Below, in pieces: positions 15,585 to 22,818 of a stretch of 64,000 nucleotides of DNA. This DNA comes from Nocardia jinanensis (GTDB lineage Bacteria; Actinomycetota; Actinomycetes; Mycobacteriales; Mycobacteriaceae), in contig NZ_BMMH01000011.1 in the NCBI RefSeq assembly GCF_014645735.1, forward strand, positions 108,922-172,921, written 5' to 3'. Within the stretch, counting starts at the first letter, position 1, and each line of letters begins with the position of its first letter. The notes under the pieces were generated by a model. It was given only the letters and a program-made list of their open reading frames with translations. It did no database searches and was not told where the DNA came from. The position numbers and the translations under genes were made by a program.

Positions 15585-16472
15585 TCAGGAGAGACCGAAC
15601 CGGACGCCGGTGAGTTCCTCGGAGACCTCCCAGAGCCGCTGTGCCGCGGCCACATCGCTGGCCTGGGCCGATCGGCCCACGAGTGTCGGATAGCCGTGCA
15701 TCTCCCCGCGACCGTCGGGCCCGACGTAACTAGCACCCGGTAGATCTTGCGTCGCCGCGAACAGCGTGGTCAGCGCGGCCTTTTCCGGGGTCTGCGCGAG
15801 GTAGCGCCCGGCCAGGTGCACGATGCCGACCAGGAATTTGTTGCGGTTCGCGGTGCCGAGTTCGGTGGCCGCGTAACCGGGATGGGCGGCCGTCGACCGC
15901 ACCGCCGACCCGGCTCGGCGGAGCCGCCGTTCGAGTTCGAGGGTGAACAACAGGTTCGCGAGTTTCGATCGGCCGTAGGCCTTCACCGCGCCGTAGCCGC
16001 TCTTCGCGAAGTCGAGATCGTCGAAATCGATGGTCCCCGCCCGGTGGGCGCCGGAGGCCAGGTTCACGACGCGATCGGTGATATAGGGCAGCAGCCGATT
16101 GGTGAGCGCGAAATGGCCGAGATGATTGGTGCCGAACTGCGTTTCGAAGCCGTCCTTCGTGCGGCCCTGCGGCACCATCGCGACCCCGGCGTTGTTCACC
16201 AGGATCGAGATCTCGCCCGCCCACGCCTCGGCGAATTCGCGGATCGATTCCTGGTCGGCGAGATCGAGGCGCCGGACTTCGTTACTGCCGCCGATCCGGC
16301 GGGCCGCTTCGTTTCCGCGGTCGATATCGCGGACCGCGAGCACCACATGCGCGCCGGCCCGGGCCAGCAGTGTGGCGGTGCCGAATCCGACGCCGCTGTT
16401 GGCGCCGGTGACCACCACGGTGCGGCTGTCGAAGGCGGGCAGATCGGCCGCGGTCCAGTGCGAAGTACTCAT
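15585..16472 (-). CDS. Short-chain dehydrogenase/reductase
   Basis: A 295-aa Rossmann-fold oxidoreductase with the NAD(P)-binding motif TGANSGVG near residue 22, the structural NNAG (LVNNAGVAM), and the catalytic serine (VVNLASGAHR) followed by YGRSK (Tyr/Lys). The extended length and the HPGYAATEL region place it with the retinol-dehydrogenase/protochlorophyllide-reductase-like SDRs common in Nocardia and mycobacteria. Substrate unknown. It is monocistronic, reading towards the F420 oxidoreductase gene 130 bases away. Confidence 0.9.
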   Translation of the reverse strand: MSTSHWTAADLPAFDSRTVVVTGANSGVGFGTATLLARAGAHVVLAVRDIDRGNEAARRIGGSNEVRRLDLADQESIREFAEAWAGEISILVNNAGVAMVPQGRTKDGFETQFGTNHLGHFALTNRLLPYITDRVVNLASGAHRAGTIDFDDLDFAKSGYGAVKAYGRSKLANLLFTLELERRLRRAGSAVRSTAAHPGYAATELGTANRNKFLVGIVHLAGRYLAQTPEKAALTTLFAATQDLPGASYVGPDGRGEMHGYPTLVGRSAQASDVAAAQRLWEVSEELTGVRFGLS

Positions 16473-16752
16473 GCCCAGACGGTAGCGTGGGGGCTCGCGC
16501 CGGGCGCGGACACGCCGGAAATAATGCGGTGCCTGCGGTTACGCCGCTGAGACGCGCCACCCCGGCGGCGAATAAATGACCGGAAGCGCCGAACACCGCG
16601 GGTCCGGACGCGTAGCGTGAAGGTGGTCTTCCGGGGTCGGCCACGCGCGGCGCGAACCCCGGATCCGGCATTCCGCTCGATCCTGGTCGAGCGCTCGGCC
16701 AGGTGGTACCGGCAGTTCCGTTCGATCCGCTGTCACTCCGAAAGGGTCGTTG

Positions 16753-17160
16753 ATGCATCGTTCACGCAGGACCGTTTCCACCACGGCGTTGTCGATGGGT
16801 GCGCTGGCTGTGGCGCTCGTGGTCACCGCACCCGCCGCACCCGCCGCGATCACCGAATTCGAAGTGGCGCCGGGAAGCGGTACGGGTAGCTCCCCGGCGC
16901 CCTACGGCACGCATTGCACCTACACCGCGACCGCCACCGCGGAGCCGGGTGAGTACGTCAGTTTCTACGACAGCCAGAAAGGTTCGTTCGATCCGCCCGG
17001 CGCGATCCTCGTCGGTGCTTCCGGCACGGTGACCGCGGAATGGACCCCGCAGACTTCCGGGACGCACGACCTGCACGCCGTGAATATCGGTAGCGAACAG
17101 TCTCTTCAGGTGGAGGTCGGCTCCGGCCTGAACCTCGGCTCCGCCTGCCCGGTCCTGTGA
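16753..17160 (+). CDS. Small secreted beta-rich protein
   Basis: A 135-aa exported protein. The ATG at 16753 follows AAAGGG at good spacing. An Arg-rich n-region and a hydrophobic core (TALSMGALAVALVVTAPAAP) form a signal peptide with cleavage likely near AAPAA. The mature part holds two cysteines (THCTYTATA and SACPVL), which probably pair, and an Ig-like beta pattern (TVTAEWTPQTSGTHDLHAVN). No enzyme motif is present. Similar small secreted proteins are common in Nocardia; the function is unknown. Confidence 0.72.
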   Translation: MHRSRRTVSTTALSMGALAVALVVTAPAAPAAITEFEVAPGSGTGSSPAPYGTHCTYTATATAEPGEYVSFYDSQKGSFDPPGAILVGASGTVTAEWTPQTSGTHDLHAVNIGSEQSLQVEVGSGLNLGSACPVL

Positions 17161-17267
17161 CCGGCGGCGTAACCGCCGTATCCGGCGGTGATATCTCGGA
17201 TTCCGGATCGAAAGGCAGACACAGACCTGTCGCGTGAATCGCGGCAGCCGGCGGAAGGGGTGTGTGT

Positions 17268-17594
17268 ATGGGGGATTTACGTCGCGCACGGCGTTCGGGT
17301 GGCGCGGGCGCCGCGATCGAACGGATCGGCGCGCTACTCGACGGGGGATCGCTGCGCAACGAACTCGTGGTCGCGGCTCTGGTCCTGTCCTCGATCACTG
17401 TCGTGCTGGGCCTGACCTCGGATGGTTTCGGATGGAAGGCCGGATACTGCCTGGCCGGGATTCTCGGCGTCACAGCGTCGTTCGTGGTGCTGCGCAGGGA
17501 CCGGCCGCGGCAGCAGTGGGCGGCACTGATCGGTATCGCCGTGCTCAATGTGCTCCTGCTGGTGGTGTACGGGAGGATGTCCGGGAGTCTCTGA
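17268..17594 (+). CDS. Small integral membrane protein
   Basis: 108 aa from the ATG at 17268, which has GGAAGGGG seven bases upstream. It has a short basic N-terminus and about three membrane helices (NELVVAALVLSSITVVLGL, YCLAGILGVTASFVVL and WAALIGIAVLNVLLLVVYG). No family motif is recognised. It stands alone between the secreted protein and the convergent hydrolase. Codon use is typical of the genome. Confidence 0.7.
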   Translation: MGDLRRARRSGGAGAAIERIGALLDGGSLRNELVVAALVLSSITVVLGLTSDGFGWKAGYCLAGILGVTASFVVLRRDRPRQQWAALIGIAVLNVLLLVVYGRMSGSL

Positions 17595-17763
17595 ACCGAG
17601 CACGACAGCGGCCGGCCGGGTGCCCGATTCCGAAGGGCTTCCGGCCGGTCGCTCGGGTGAGGCCGGCAGCGTGAACACCCGGCCGGGTGGTCGTTCCATT
17701 TCACTGTTCGATCGGCCCGCCGCCGGTCCGGAGCGCAGGGAACAGCGAGTAGACCGGACTCCG

Positions 17764-18666
17764 TTACGAACTGTGCGCGGTCGCGGGCCGCACCAGGTGT
17801 TCGGTCAGGAAAGCGATCTGGTCGGCGACGATCTGCTCGACCACGGGCGGGTGGTACACAGTGAAATGGTCGGCGTCGTAGCGCTTCAGTACGGCTCGGG
17901 GCGCGGTGGCGGCCACCCGTCCGGCGATGGCGGGATCGATCAGGTTCTCCCGTTCGCAGGCGCAGACCAGTAGCGGGCAGCGCACCCGCGATGCGGCCGA
18001 TGCCGCGTTGTAGAACAACATGCCGAGTCCGGAGGCCGCCGTGATCCGATTGTCGAAGCGGTACCCCGGCGGCGTCACCGACTGCCATCCCTCGAGCGCG
18101 CCCGGTTGTGTCACGAAGGCACGGTCGCCGGGTTTTCCGACCAGCGGTACATAGCGCCGGGGCAGTCCCAGCGCGGCGCGGACCAGATCGGAGGCGATCG
18201 GCGGGGTGAACCGGAGCAGATGCCCCACCCCGGCCCGGGAGACGATCGCACGTCCACTGAAAACCGGGCATTGGACGACGGCAGCGCGCAGGTCGCGGTG
18301 ACGGGCGGCGGCGGCCAGGACGTGGCTGGCACCGAAGGAAGTGCCCCACAGCGCGATCCGGCCGGGATCCAGTTCGGGACGTGACCGAGCGAAGGCCAGT
18401 GCCGCGTCGACATCCTCGGCGTAGCGGCGCTGATCGACCAGTTGCCGCGGCTCGCCGCCGGATTCGCCGAGGTGGCGGAAGTCGAAGGCCACCACGGCCA
18501 GCCCCGCTCGCGCGAACCAGTTCTCGTATTGCCCGAGCATCATCTCGTGGGTGGCGCCGCCGCCGTGGACGAGGACGACGGTGGGGTGTGGCCCGGCGCC
18601 CTCGGGCAGCGTCAGCCAGGCCGCGCAGTGGTCGCGGCCGGAGGGGAAAGTCGTGCGGATCGTCAT
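17764..18666 (-). CDS. Alpha/beta hydrolase
   Basis: A 300-aa soluble alpha/beta hydrolase. The oxyanion-hole strand VVLVHGGGATHEMM comes first, then VVAFDFRHLGESGG, the nucleophile elbow GTSFGAS (Ser110), and a late DADHFTVYHP containing the catalytic histidine. The arrangement resembles the dienelactone-hydrolase/BAAT-like acyl esterases next to TetR genes in actinomycetes. It is divergent from a TetR regulator, and the 75-base gap between them holds two copies of a 21-bp repeat, so the regulator probably controls it. The substrate is unknown. Confidence 0.88.
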   Translation of the reverse strand: MTIRTTFPSGRDHCAAWLTLPEGAGPHPTVVLVHGGGATHEMMLGQYENWFARAGLAVVAFDFRHLGESGGEPRQLVDQRRYAEDVDAALAFARSRPELDPGRIALWGTSFGASHVLAAAARHRDLRAAVVQCPVFSGRAIVSRAGVGHLLRFTPPIASDLVRAALGLPRRYVPLVGKPGDRAFVTQPGALEGWQSVTPPGYRFDNRITAASGLGMLFYNAASAASRVRCPLLVCACERENLIDPAIAGRVAATAPRAVLKRYDADHFTVYHPPVVEQIVADQIAFLTEHLVRPATAHSS

Positions 18667-18681
18667 GAGACCTCGATTTAG

Positions 18682-18735
18682 GTACGTTGTACGTGAACGA
18701 GGTCAGTTAATCACGTACGTTGTACTTGAACAAGG
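18682..18735. promoter_or_regulatory. Two 21-bp direct repeats between hydrolase and TetR genes
   Basis: GTACGTTGTACGTGAACGAGG (18682-18702) and a near-identical copy (18715-18735; two differences) are 33 bp apart, three helical turns, on the same strand. Each contains GTAC-N3-GTAC. The second overlaps the AAGGAGGG of the TetR gene. They are very probably the operators of the divergent pair. Confidence 0.7.
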
Positions 18736-18741
18736 AGGGTT

Positions 18742-19398
18742 ATGCCGGCGCCCAGGAAATTCAGTCGGGAACAGCTACAGGTGGCCGCATTGGCACTGGT
18801 CGACGAACAGGGGCTCGCCGGCCTGACCATGCGCAATCTCGCCGCCGAACTCGGTACCGGCGCGATGACGATCTACAACTATGTGGACGGCCGAGAAGGA
18901 CTCGAGGAGTTGGTGACCGAAGCCGTTATGGGTGAAACCCGCTGGATCGAAACCGCCGGAGACTGGCCGGCGCAGGTCCTGGCCATCGCGGAGGGGATGT
19001 GGCGGGCCGTCCGCGCGCATCCGCACGCCATCCCGCTGATCCTGACTCGGCGCAGCTCCGATATCTCGACCCTCGTACCGGCCGAGGCGTTGCTGGAGGC
19101 GCTGGCCCGTTCCGGTCGATCGGGTGTCGACCTGCTGGTGGCCTTCCGGGCGGTCTCCGGGTTCGTCACCGGCTTCGCCCAGGCCGAACTCACCAGCCCG
19201 TTCGCCGCCCGGGCCGGTGAGGACCGGGCCGCTGTCGCCGCCCGCGTCACCGAACTGCCGGCGGACCGGTTCCCGAAACTGATCGAGATCGCCACGGCCG
19301 CCGCCGGCGGCGATCCGGAAGCCGAATTCCGGGACGGGCTGGGGATCGTGCTGGCGGGACTGTGCGCCCGGGGATTGTTCGGTGGCGGCCCGCAGTAA
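18742..19398 (+). CDS. TetR-family regulator
   Basis: A 218-aa one-component repressor. The N-terminal HTH is classical: LQVAALALVDEQGLAGLTMR, then LAAELGTGAMTIYNYVDGRE. The C-terminal helical domain is of the TetR_C type (MWRAVRAHPHAIPLILTRRS, FRAVSGFVTGFAQAEL), with a FPKLIEIA stretch and a closing LAGLCARGLF. The ATG has AAGGAGGG just upstream. It likely represses itself and the divergent hydrolase through the 21-bp repeats. The inducer is unknown. Confidence 0.92.
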   Translation: MPAPRKFSREQLQVAALALVDEQGLAGLTMRNLAAELGTGAMTIYNYVDGREGLEELVTEAVMGETRWIETAGDWPAQVLAIAEGMWRAVRAHPHAIPLILTRRSSDISTLVPAEALLEALARSGRSGVDLLVAFRAVSGFVTGFAQAELTSPFAARAGEDRAAVAARVTELPADRFPKLIEIATAAAGGDPEAEFRDGLGIVLAGLCARGLFGGGPQ

Positions 19399-19413
19399 CC
19401 GCCACGGGCCGGG

Positions 19414-20064
19414 TCACGGCGTCGCTTGGATGCGCCAGCGCTGGTAGGGGCCGCCGCGCGGGGTCATCTTCAGGGCCCGGCCGCCGGGCAGGTAGGTGAG
19501 CACCGATTTGGGGTAGCCCTCCTCGAAGAGGTAGCCGTCCTCGATATGCCACTTCACCGCGAGACCGGACCCGGCGGTCACGAGGCGCGCGTTGATTCCG
19601 CCCTGCGAGGGGACGCTGCCGTAGGACAGGGCGAAGTATCCGCGAGTGTCCTGCGCGACGCCGTTGACGAGGTTGTTTCGCACACCGGAATAGGTGTTCG
19701 CGCCACTGGAATCGAACAACCATCGCTGCCGGATCGAGCTGTCGCAAGCGAGCATCGCGAGGCCGGGGTCGGTGATCACGCTGGCCCGGTCGCTGTGCCG
19801 GGTGTATTCCCGCTGCTGCCAGGTGCCGTCGTATTCGTAGTACCGGCCGGGTTCACTGGTCAGGCACAACCGGGTCTCCTCGTTGCGGAGGGCGAACATC
19901 CCACCGGGAAACCCGTTGGCGATCACTGGCACCGGGCTTCGCCGCGGCGGCTCACCGCCGGCCAACTCGATATCGGGCGCCGTCGCGGAATGGGTCGCGA
20001 CGAGAAGGCCGGCGATCAGGGCGACGAGTGGCAGCGAACCGCCGCAGACTCTTCGAATTTTCAT
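19414..20064 (-). CDS. Secreted ricin-type beta-trefoil-like protein
   Basis: A 216-aa protein with a clear signal peptide (LPLVALIAGLLVATHSATAP). The mature part has repeated aromatic/QxW-like features of beta-trefoil lectins: CLTSEPGRYYEYDGTWQQRE, SSIRQRWLFDSSGANTY, AVKWHIEDGYLF and a final PYQRWRIQATP. Such domains bind carbohydrate, here presumably outside the cell. No enzymatic domain is attached. It is convergent with the TetR gene only 15 bases away. Confidence 0.72.
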   Translation of the reverse strand: MKIRRVCGGSLPLVALIAGLLVATHSATAPDIELAGGEPPRRSPVPVIANGFPGGMFALRNEETRLCLTSEPGRYYEYDGTWQQREYTRHSDRASVITDPGLAMLACDSSIRQRWLFDSSGANTYSGVRNNLVNGVAQDTRGYFALSYGSVPSQGGINARLVTAGSGLAVKWHIEDGYLFEEGYPKSVLTYLPGGRALKMTPRGGPYQRWRIQATP

Positions 20065-20165
20065 GCGCGAAAGCTATCAATGCTTCATCGGTAGGCGTCG
20101 ATGGCGCGCGGAACCCACAAGGGAGGAGCTGTGCGGAGGCGCTCGATCCGTGATCCCTCGCCCGC

Positions 20166-20447
20166 TCAGGGGGTCTGGATGGCGGTGAAGGTCATCCGGT
20201 CTCCGCGGTAGAGCGAGCGGCGATGTTCGATCGGGACGCCCCCGGGATCGTTGGAGACCCGTTTGAGCAGGAACATCGGGGTGCGGGTATCGACCGTCAG
20301 CAGGGCGGCCTCACGGGCGTGGGGCAGGGTGGTCTCGATACTGTCGACCGCCCGCGCGAAAACTATTCCCCGATCGGCGATCTCGGCATACAGGGATTGT
20401 GTGTAGTCGAAGGATTCGAGCAGCCCGGGATAGCGGTGGGCGGGCAG
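20166..20447 (-). pseudogene. GntR/HutC-type regulator remnant (UTRA domain)
   Basis: The last ~93 residues of a GntR-family ligand-binding UTRA domain are clear: LPAHRYPGLLESFDYTQSLY, then ETTLPHAREAALLTVDTRTP and a closing HRRSLYRGDRMTFTAIQTP. The DNA-binding HTH and the first part of UTRA are absent. The upstream sequence in the same frame is not protein-like. The join to another gene's fragment is abrupt at about 20447, so a deletion fused the two. The remnant cannot act as a repressor. Confidence 0.75.
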
Positions 20448-20674
20448 GCAGGAAGGCCGGGTGGCCAGGGCGCCCGCAGCAGCGCGACGGCGGTGCTGAC
20501 GAGTTCGCGACCCGGGATGTCGAGGGACTGTGCGGGGGCGGCCTCCCGCTCCCACGTGGCGAGGGCCGCGATCACGTACCGCGACATCAAGGCCACGCGC
20601 CGCGTCCGCGACTCGGTGGGCAGCTGGGTCAGCATCGCGGCGATCTCGGTGAACAGGCCGTGCGGGACCAGCAC
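20448..20674 (-). pseudogene. Fragment of an unidentified helical protein
   Basis: About 75 codons on the minus strand read as a well-formed helical protein (LVPHGLFTEIAAMLTQLP, RRVALMSRYVIAALATWERE, DIPGRELVSTAVALLRAP) with good codon bias. It has only a GTG start, with a stop codon a few codons upstream, and loses coding character exactly where the GntR remnant begins. The family is not recognised; the C-terminal half of a regulator such as a TetR is one possibility. It is probably the other partner of the deletion. Confidence 0.4.
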
Positions 20675-20767
20675 CGATTCGGTGTGCGGCTGCGCGGCGC
20701 GGGGTCCGGGAGACTCCGGTCACCTGCTGAGGTGGCCCCGCCATCCGTGTGCTGGGTCGGTATGGCC

Positions 20768-21187
20768 CTAGGGTGCCGCGATGTCGGTACGCGTTTCGGC
20801 GTGACGTTGCTGGGCTCGGAGGACCTCGGGCATGCGGTCCTCCAGGAAGGTGATGAGTTCGAGCAGCCGCGGGGCCGTATCGCTGCCCAGGCCGGTGAGG
20901 CTGTACTCGACGTGGGGCGGGATCGCGCGGCGTACCTCACGGTGGACGAAGCCGTCCCGCTCCAATTGCTGCAGTGTCTGGGCGAGCATCTTCTCGCTCA
21001 CTCCGTCGATGCGGCGGCGCAGGTCGCCGAACCGCACCGGACCTGCGGCGAGGCCCACCAGGACGAGGGCTCCCCAGCGTCCGGTGAGGTGTTCGAGCAC
21101 TGGGCGCGACGGGCAGGCGCGAGCGAAGACATCGAACGGCAACTCCGCGGTCGCGGTTTCCGTGGGGCAGGGGTCCGCTACGTCCAT
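20768..21187 (-). CDS. HxlR-family (MarR-like) regulator
   Basis: A 139-aa winged-helix regulator from the ATG at 21187; a longer frame adds nine residues without support. The HxlR core is complete: a Cys before the core (ARACPSRPVLEHL), TGRWGALVLVGLAAGPVRFG, DLRRRIDGVSEKMLAQTLQQ and LERDGFVHREV. In many HxlR/QorR/HypR proteins a conserved N-terminal cysteine senses oxidants, quinones or aldehydes. The divergent neighbour is a QorB-like NAD(P)H reductase, the classical partner. A long inverted repeat lies in the shared promoter. Confidence 0.92.
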   Translation of the reverse strand: MDVADPCPTETATAELPFDVFARACPSRPVLEHLTGRWGALVLVGLAAGPVRFGDLRRRIDGVSEKMLAQTLQQLERDGFVHREVRRAIPPHVEYSLTGLGSDTAPRLLELITFLEDRMPEVLRAQQRHAETRTDIAAP

Positions 21188-21198
21188 ACCGCAATAGT

Positions 21199-21238
21199 AA
21201 CCACAGGTGAGCACTTACTAAAAGTTTGCACTGTGGTT
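21199..21238. promoter_or_regulatory. Inverted-repeat operator between hxlR and qorB-like genes
   Basis: AACCACAG (21199-21206) and CTGTGGTT (21231-21238) are perfect arms separated by 24 bases. Partly symmetric inner elements are present as well (ACTT ... AAGT). The site covers most of the promoter gap of the divergent pair, as expected for dimeric HxlR regulators. Confidence 0.6.
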
Positions 21239-21303
21239 TTTGCCGTGTACTTTGGTCGTCGGACGCACTGCGTGTCCGAAACAGCCCGAGAAGGAGTTCG
21301 CCC

Positions 21304-22163
21304 ATGCTCGTCGTCACCGGCGCCACCGGACAGTTCGGCCGTCTCGCGGTAGAGGCCCTGCTCCGGCGGGGCGTACCTGCCGAGCGGCTCGCGGTGGCCG
21401 TCCGCGATACGGACTCCGCCGGCGATCTGGCCGACCGTGGTATCACGGTCCGGGCGGCGGACTACGACCGGCCCGAGACACTCGCCCCGGCCTTCGCCGA
21501 CGCGGAGAAACTGCTGTTCGTCTCCGCGAACGGTCCCGAGGATCTCCGCATCGTCCAGCACGCCGCCGTGGTCGAGGCCGCGGCGCGGACCGGTGTCGGG
21601 CTGGTCGCCTACACATCGGTCGTCGGGGCCGATACCAACCCGCTGGGTCTGGCCCGTGTCCATCGCGATACCGAGGCTCGGCTCGCCGCCGCGGGGCTGC
21701 CCACCGTGCTGTTGCGCAACGGCTGGTACACCGAGAACTACACGGCCACTCTCGCCGAGTCGGTTCGGCGCGGGCGCTCGTCGGCGCCGCGGGAAAGGGC
21801 GGGATCGCATCGGCGACCCGGGCCGATCTGGCCGACGCCGCCGCTGCCGTCCTCACCTCCGGTGACGATCAGGCGGGCAAGGTCTACGAACTGACCGGCG
21901 ACGTGGCCTGGACCCTGGACGACCTCGCCGCCGAAGCGGCCGCGGTATCCGGTGAGCCGATCGCCTACACCGATCTCCCCGCGGCGCAGTTCGCCGAGAT
22001 CCTCACCGGCGCGGGGCTGCCCGATTTCCTTGTCGCCCTGCTCGTGGACTCCGAGGTGCAGATCTCCGCGGGTGCGCTCGCCACCGTCACCTCCGATCTG
22101 ACCCGGTTGCTGGGCCGGCCCGCTACACCGCTGCGCGACGCTGTCGTCGCCGCGCTCGGATAA
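21304..22163 (+). pseudogene. QorB-like NAD(P)H:quinone reductase with a frameshift
   Basis: The ATG at 21304 has AAGGAG upstream and begins MLVVTGATGQFGRLAVEALL, the NAD(P)-binding Rossmann motif of QorB/NmrA-like quinone reductases. The frame stays good to LLRNGWYTENYTATLAESVR near 21770. The homologous continuation GAAGKGGIASATRADLADAA through YELTGDVAWTLDDLAAEAAA is in another frame, ending at 22163. A single-base loss at about 21770-21778 explains it. Without it the protein would be 286 aa, the normal size. The gene is therefore broken, or the base is a sequence error. Divergent from its presumed HxlR regulator. Confidence 0.85.
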
Positions 22164-22214
22164 CCAACCCCGCTGTCACCGGTCCGTTTCGGCATCACAC
22201 AGAAGGATCACGCC

Positions 22215-22712
22215 TTGGCCGTCCGACGCCTCAATCACGCCGTTCTCTACATCCGGGATCTCGACCGCGCCGTCGACTTCTACACCGCCACCCTCCAGTT
22301 CGACATCGCCCACCTGATCCCCGGCCGGGCCGCGTTCCTGCGGGCGCCGGATACCGAAAACGACCACGATCTGGGACTGTTCCCGCTAGGTGACCAGGCC
22401 CCGAGCCCGCCACCCGGCAGTACCGGCCTCTACCACCTTGCCTGGGAGGTCGGCACCCTCGGAGAATTGGCCGAGGCCGGACGCCGGCTGCGGTCGAGGG
22501 ACGCGCTGGTCGGCGCCTCGGACCATCTCGTATCGAAATCCTTCTACGCGAAAGACCCGGACGGTAACGAGTTCGAAGTGATGTGGCGCGTCCCCCGCAC
22601 AGACTGGCCCGGGACCGAAGACCTGCGGCCCCGCCAACTGGACCTCGACGCGGCCCTCACGCGCTGGGGCGCGGATCTGGAAACGGGAGCGGCGGCCGGT
22701 TCGCCGACCTGA
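22215..22712 (+). CDS. VOC-family (glyoxalase/dioxygenase-fold) protein
   Basis: A 165-aa protein with paired beta-alpha-beta-beta-beta modules. It starts at a TTG and reads VRRLNHAVLYIRDLDRAVDF, with the metal-ligand histidine candidate at HAVL, GLYHLAWEVGTLGELAEAG in the middle and YAKDPDGNEFEVMW at the end (a late Glu ligand). This ordering is typical of extradiol-dioxygenase-like or glyoxalase-like VOC proteins. It is 51 bases after the qorB-like gene, on the same strand, so it may belong to the same HxlR-controlled stress unit. Substrate unknown. Confidence 0.87.
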   Translation: MAVRRLNHAVLYIRDLDRAVDFYTATLQFDIAHLIPGRAAFLRAPDTENDHDLGLFPLGDQAPSPPPGSTGLYHLAWEVGTLGELAEAGRRLRSRDALVGASDHLVSKSFYAKDPDGNEFEVMWRVPRTDWPGTEDLRPRQLDLDAALTRWGADLETGAAAGSPT

Positions 22713-22818
22713 CACCCGCTCCCGCAGGCGGATTCAGGACGGCGGCCGGTGCCGGGCGGGCCCGCTGCCGCACGACTGGACGAGGCGCCACCGGCGTTGT
22801 TCCGCCGACGCGAGCGGA

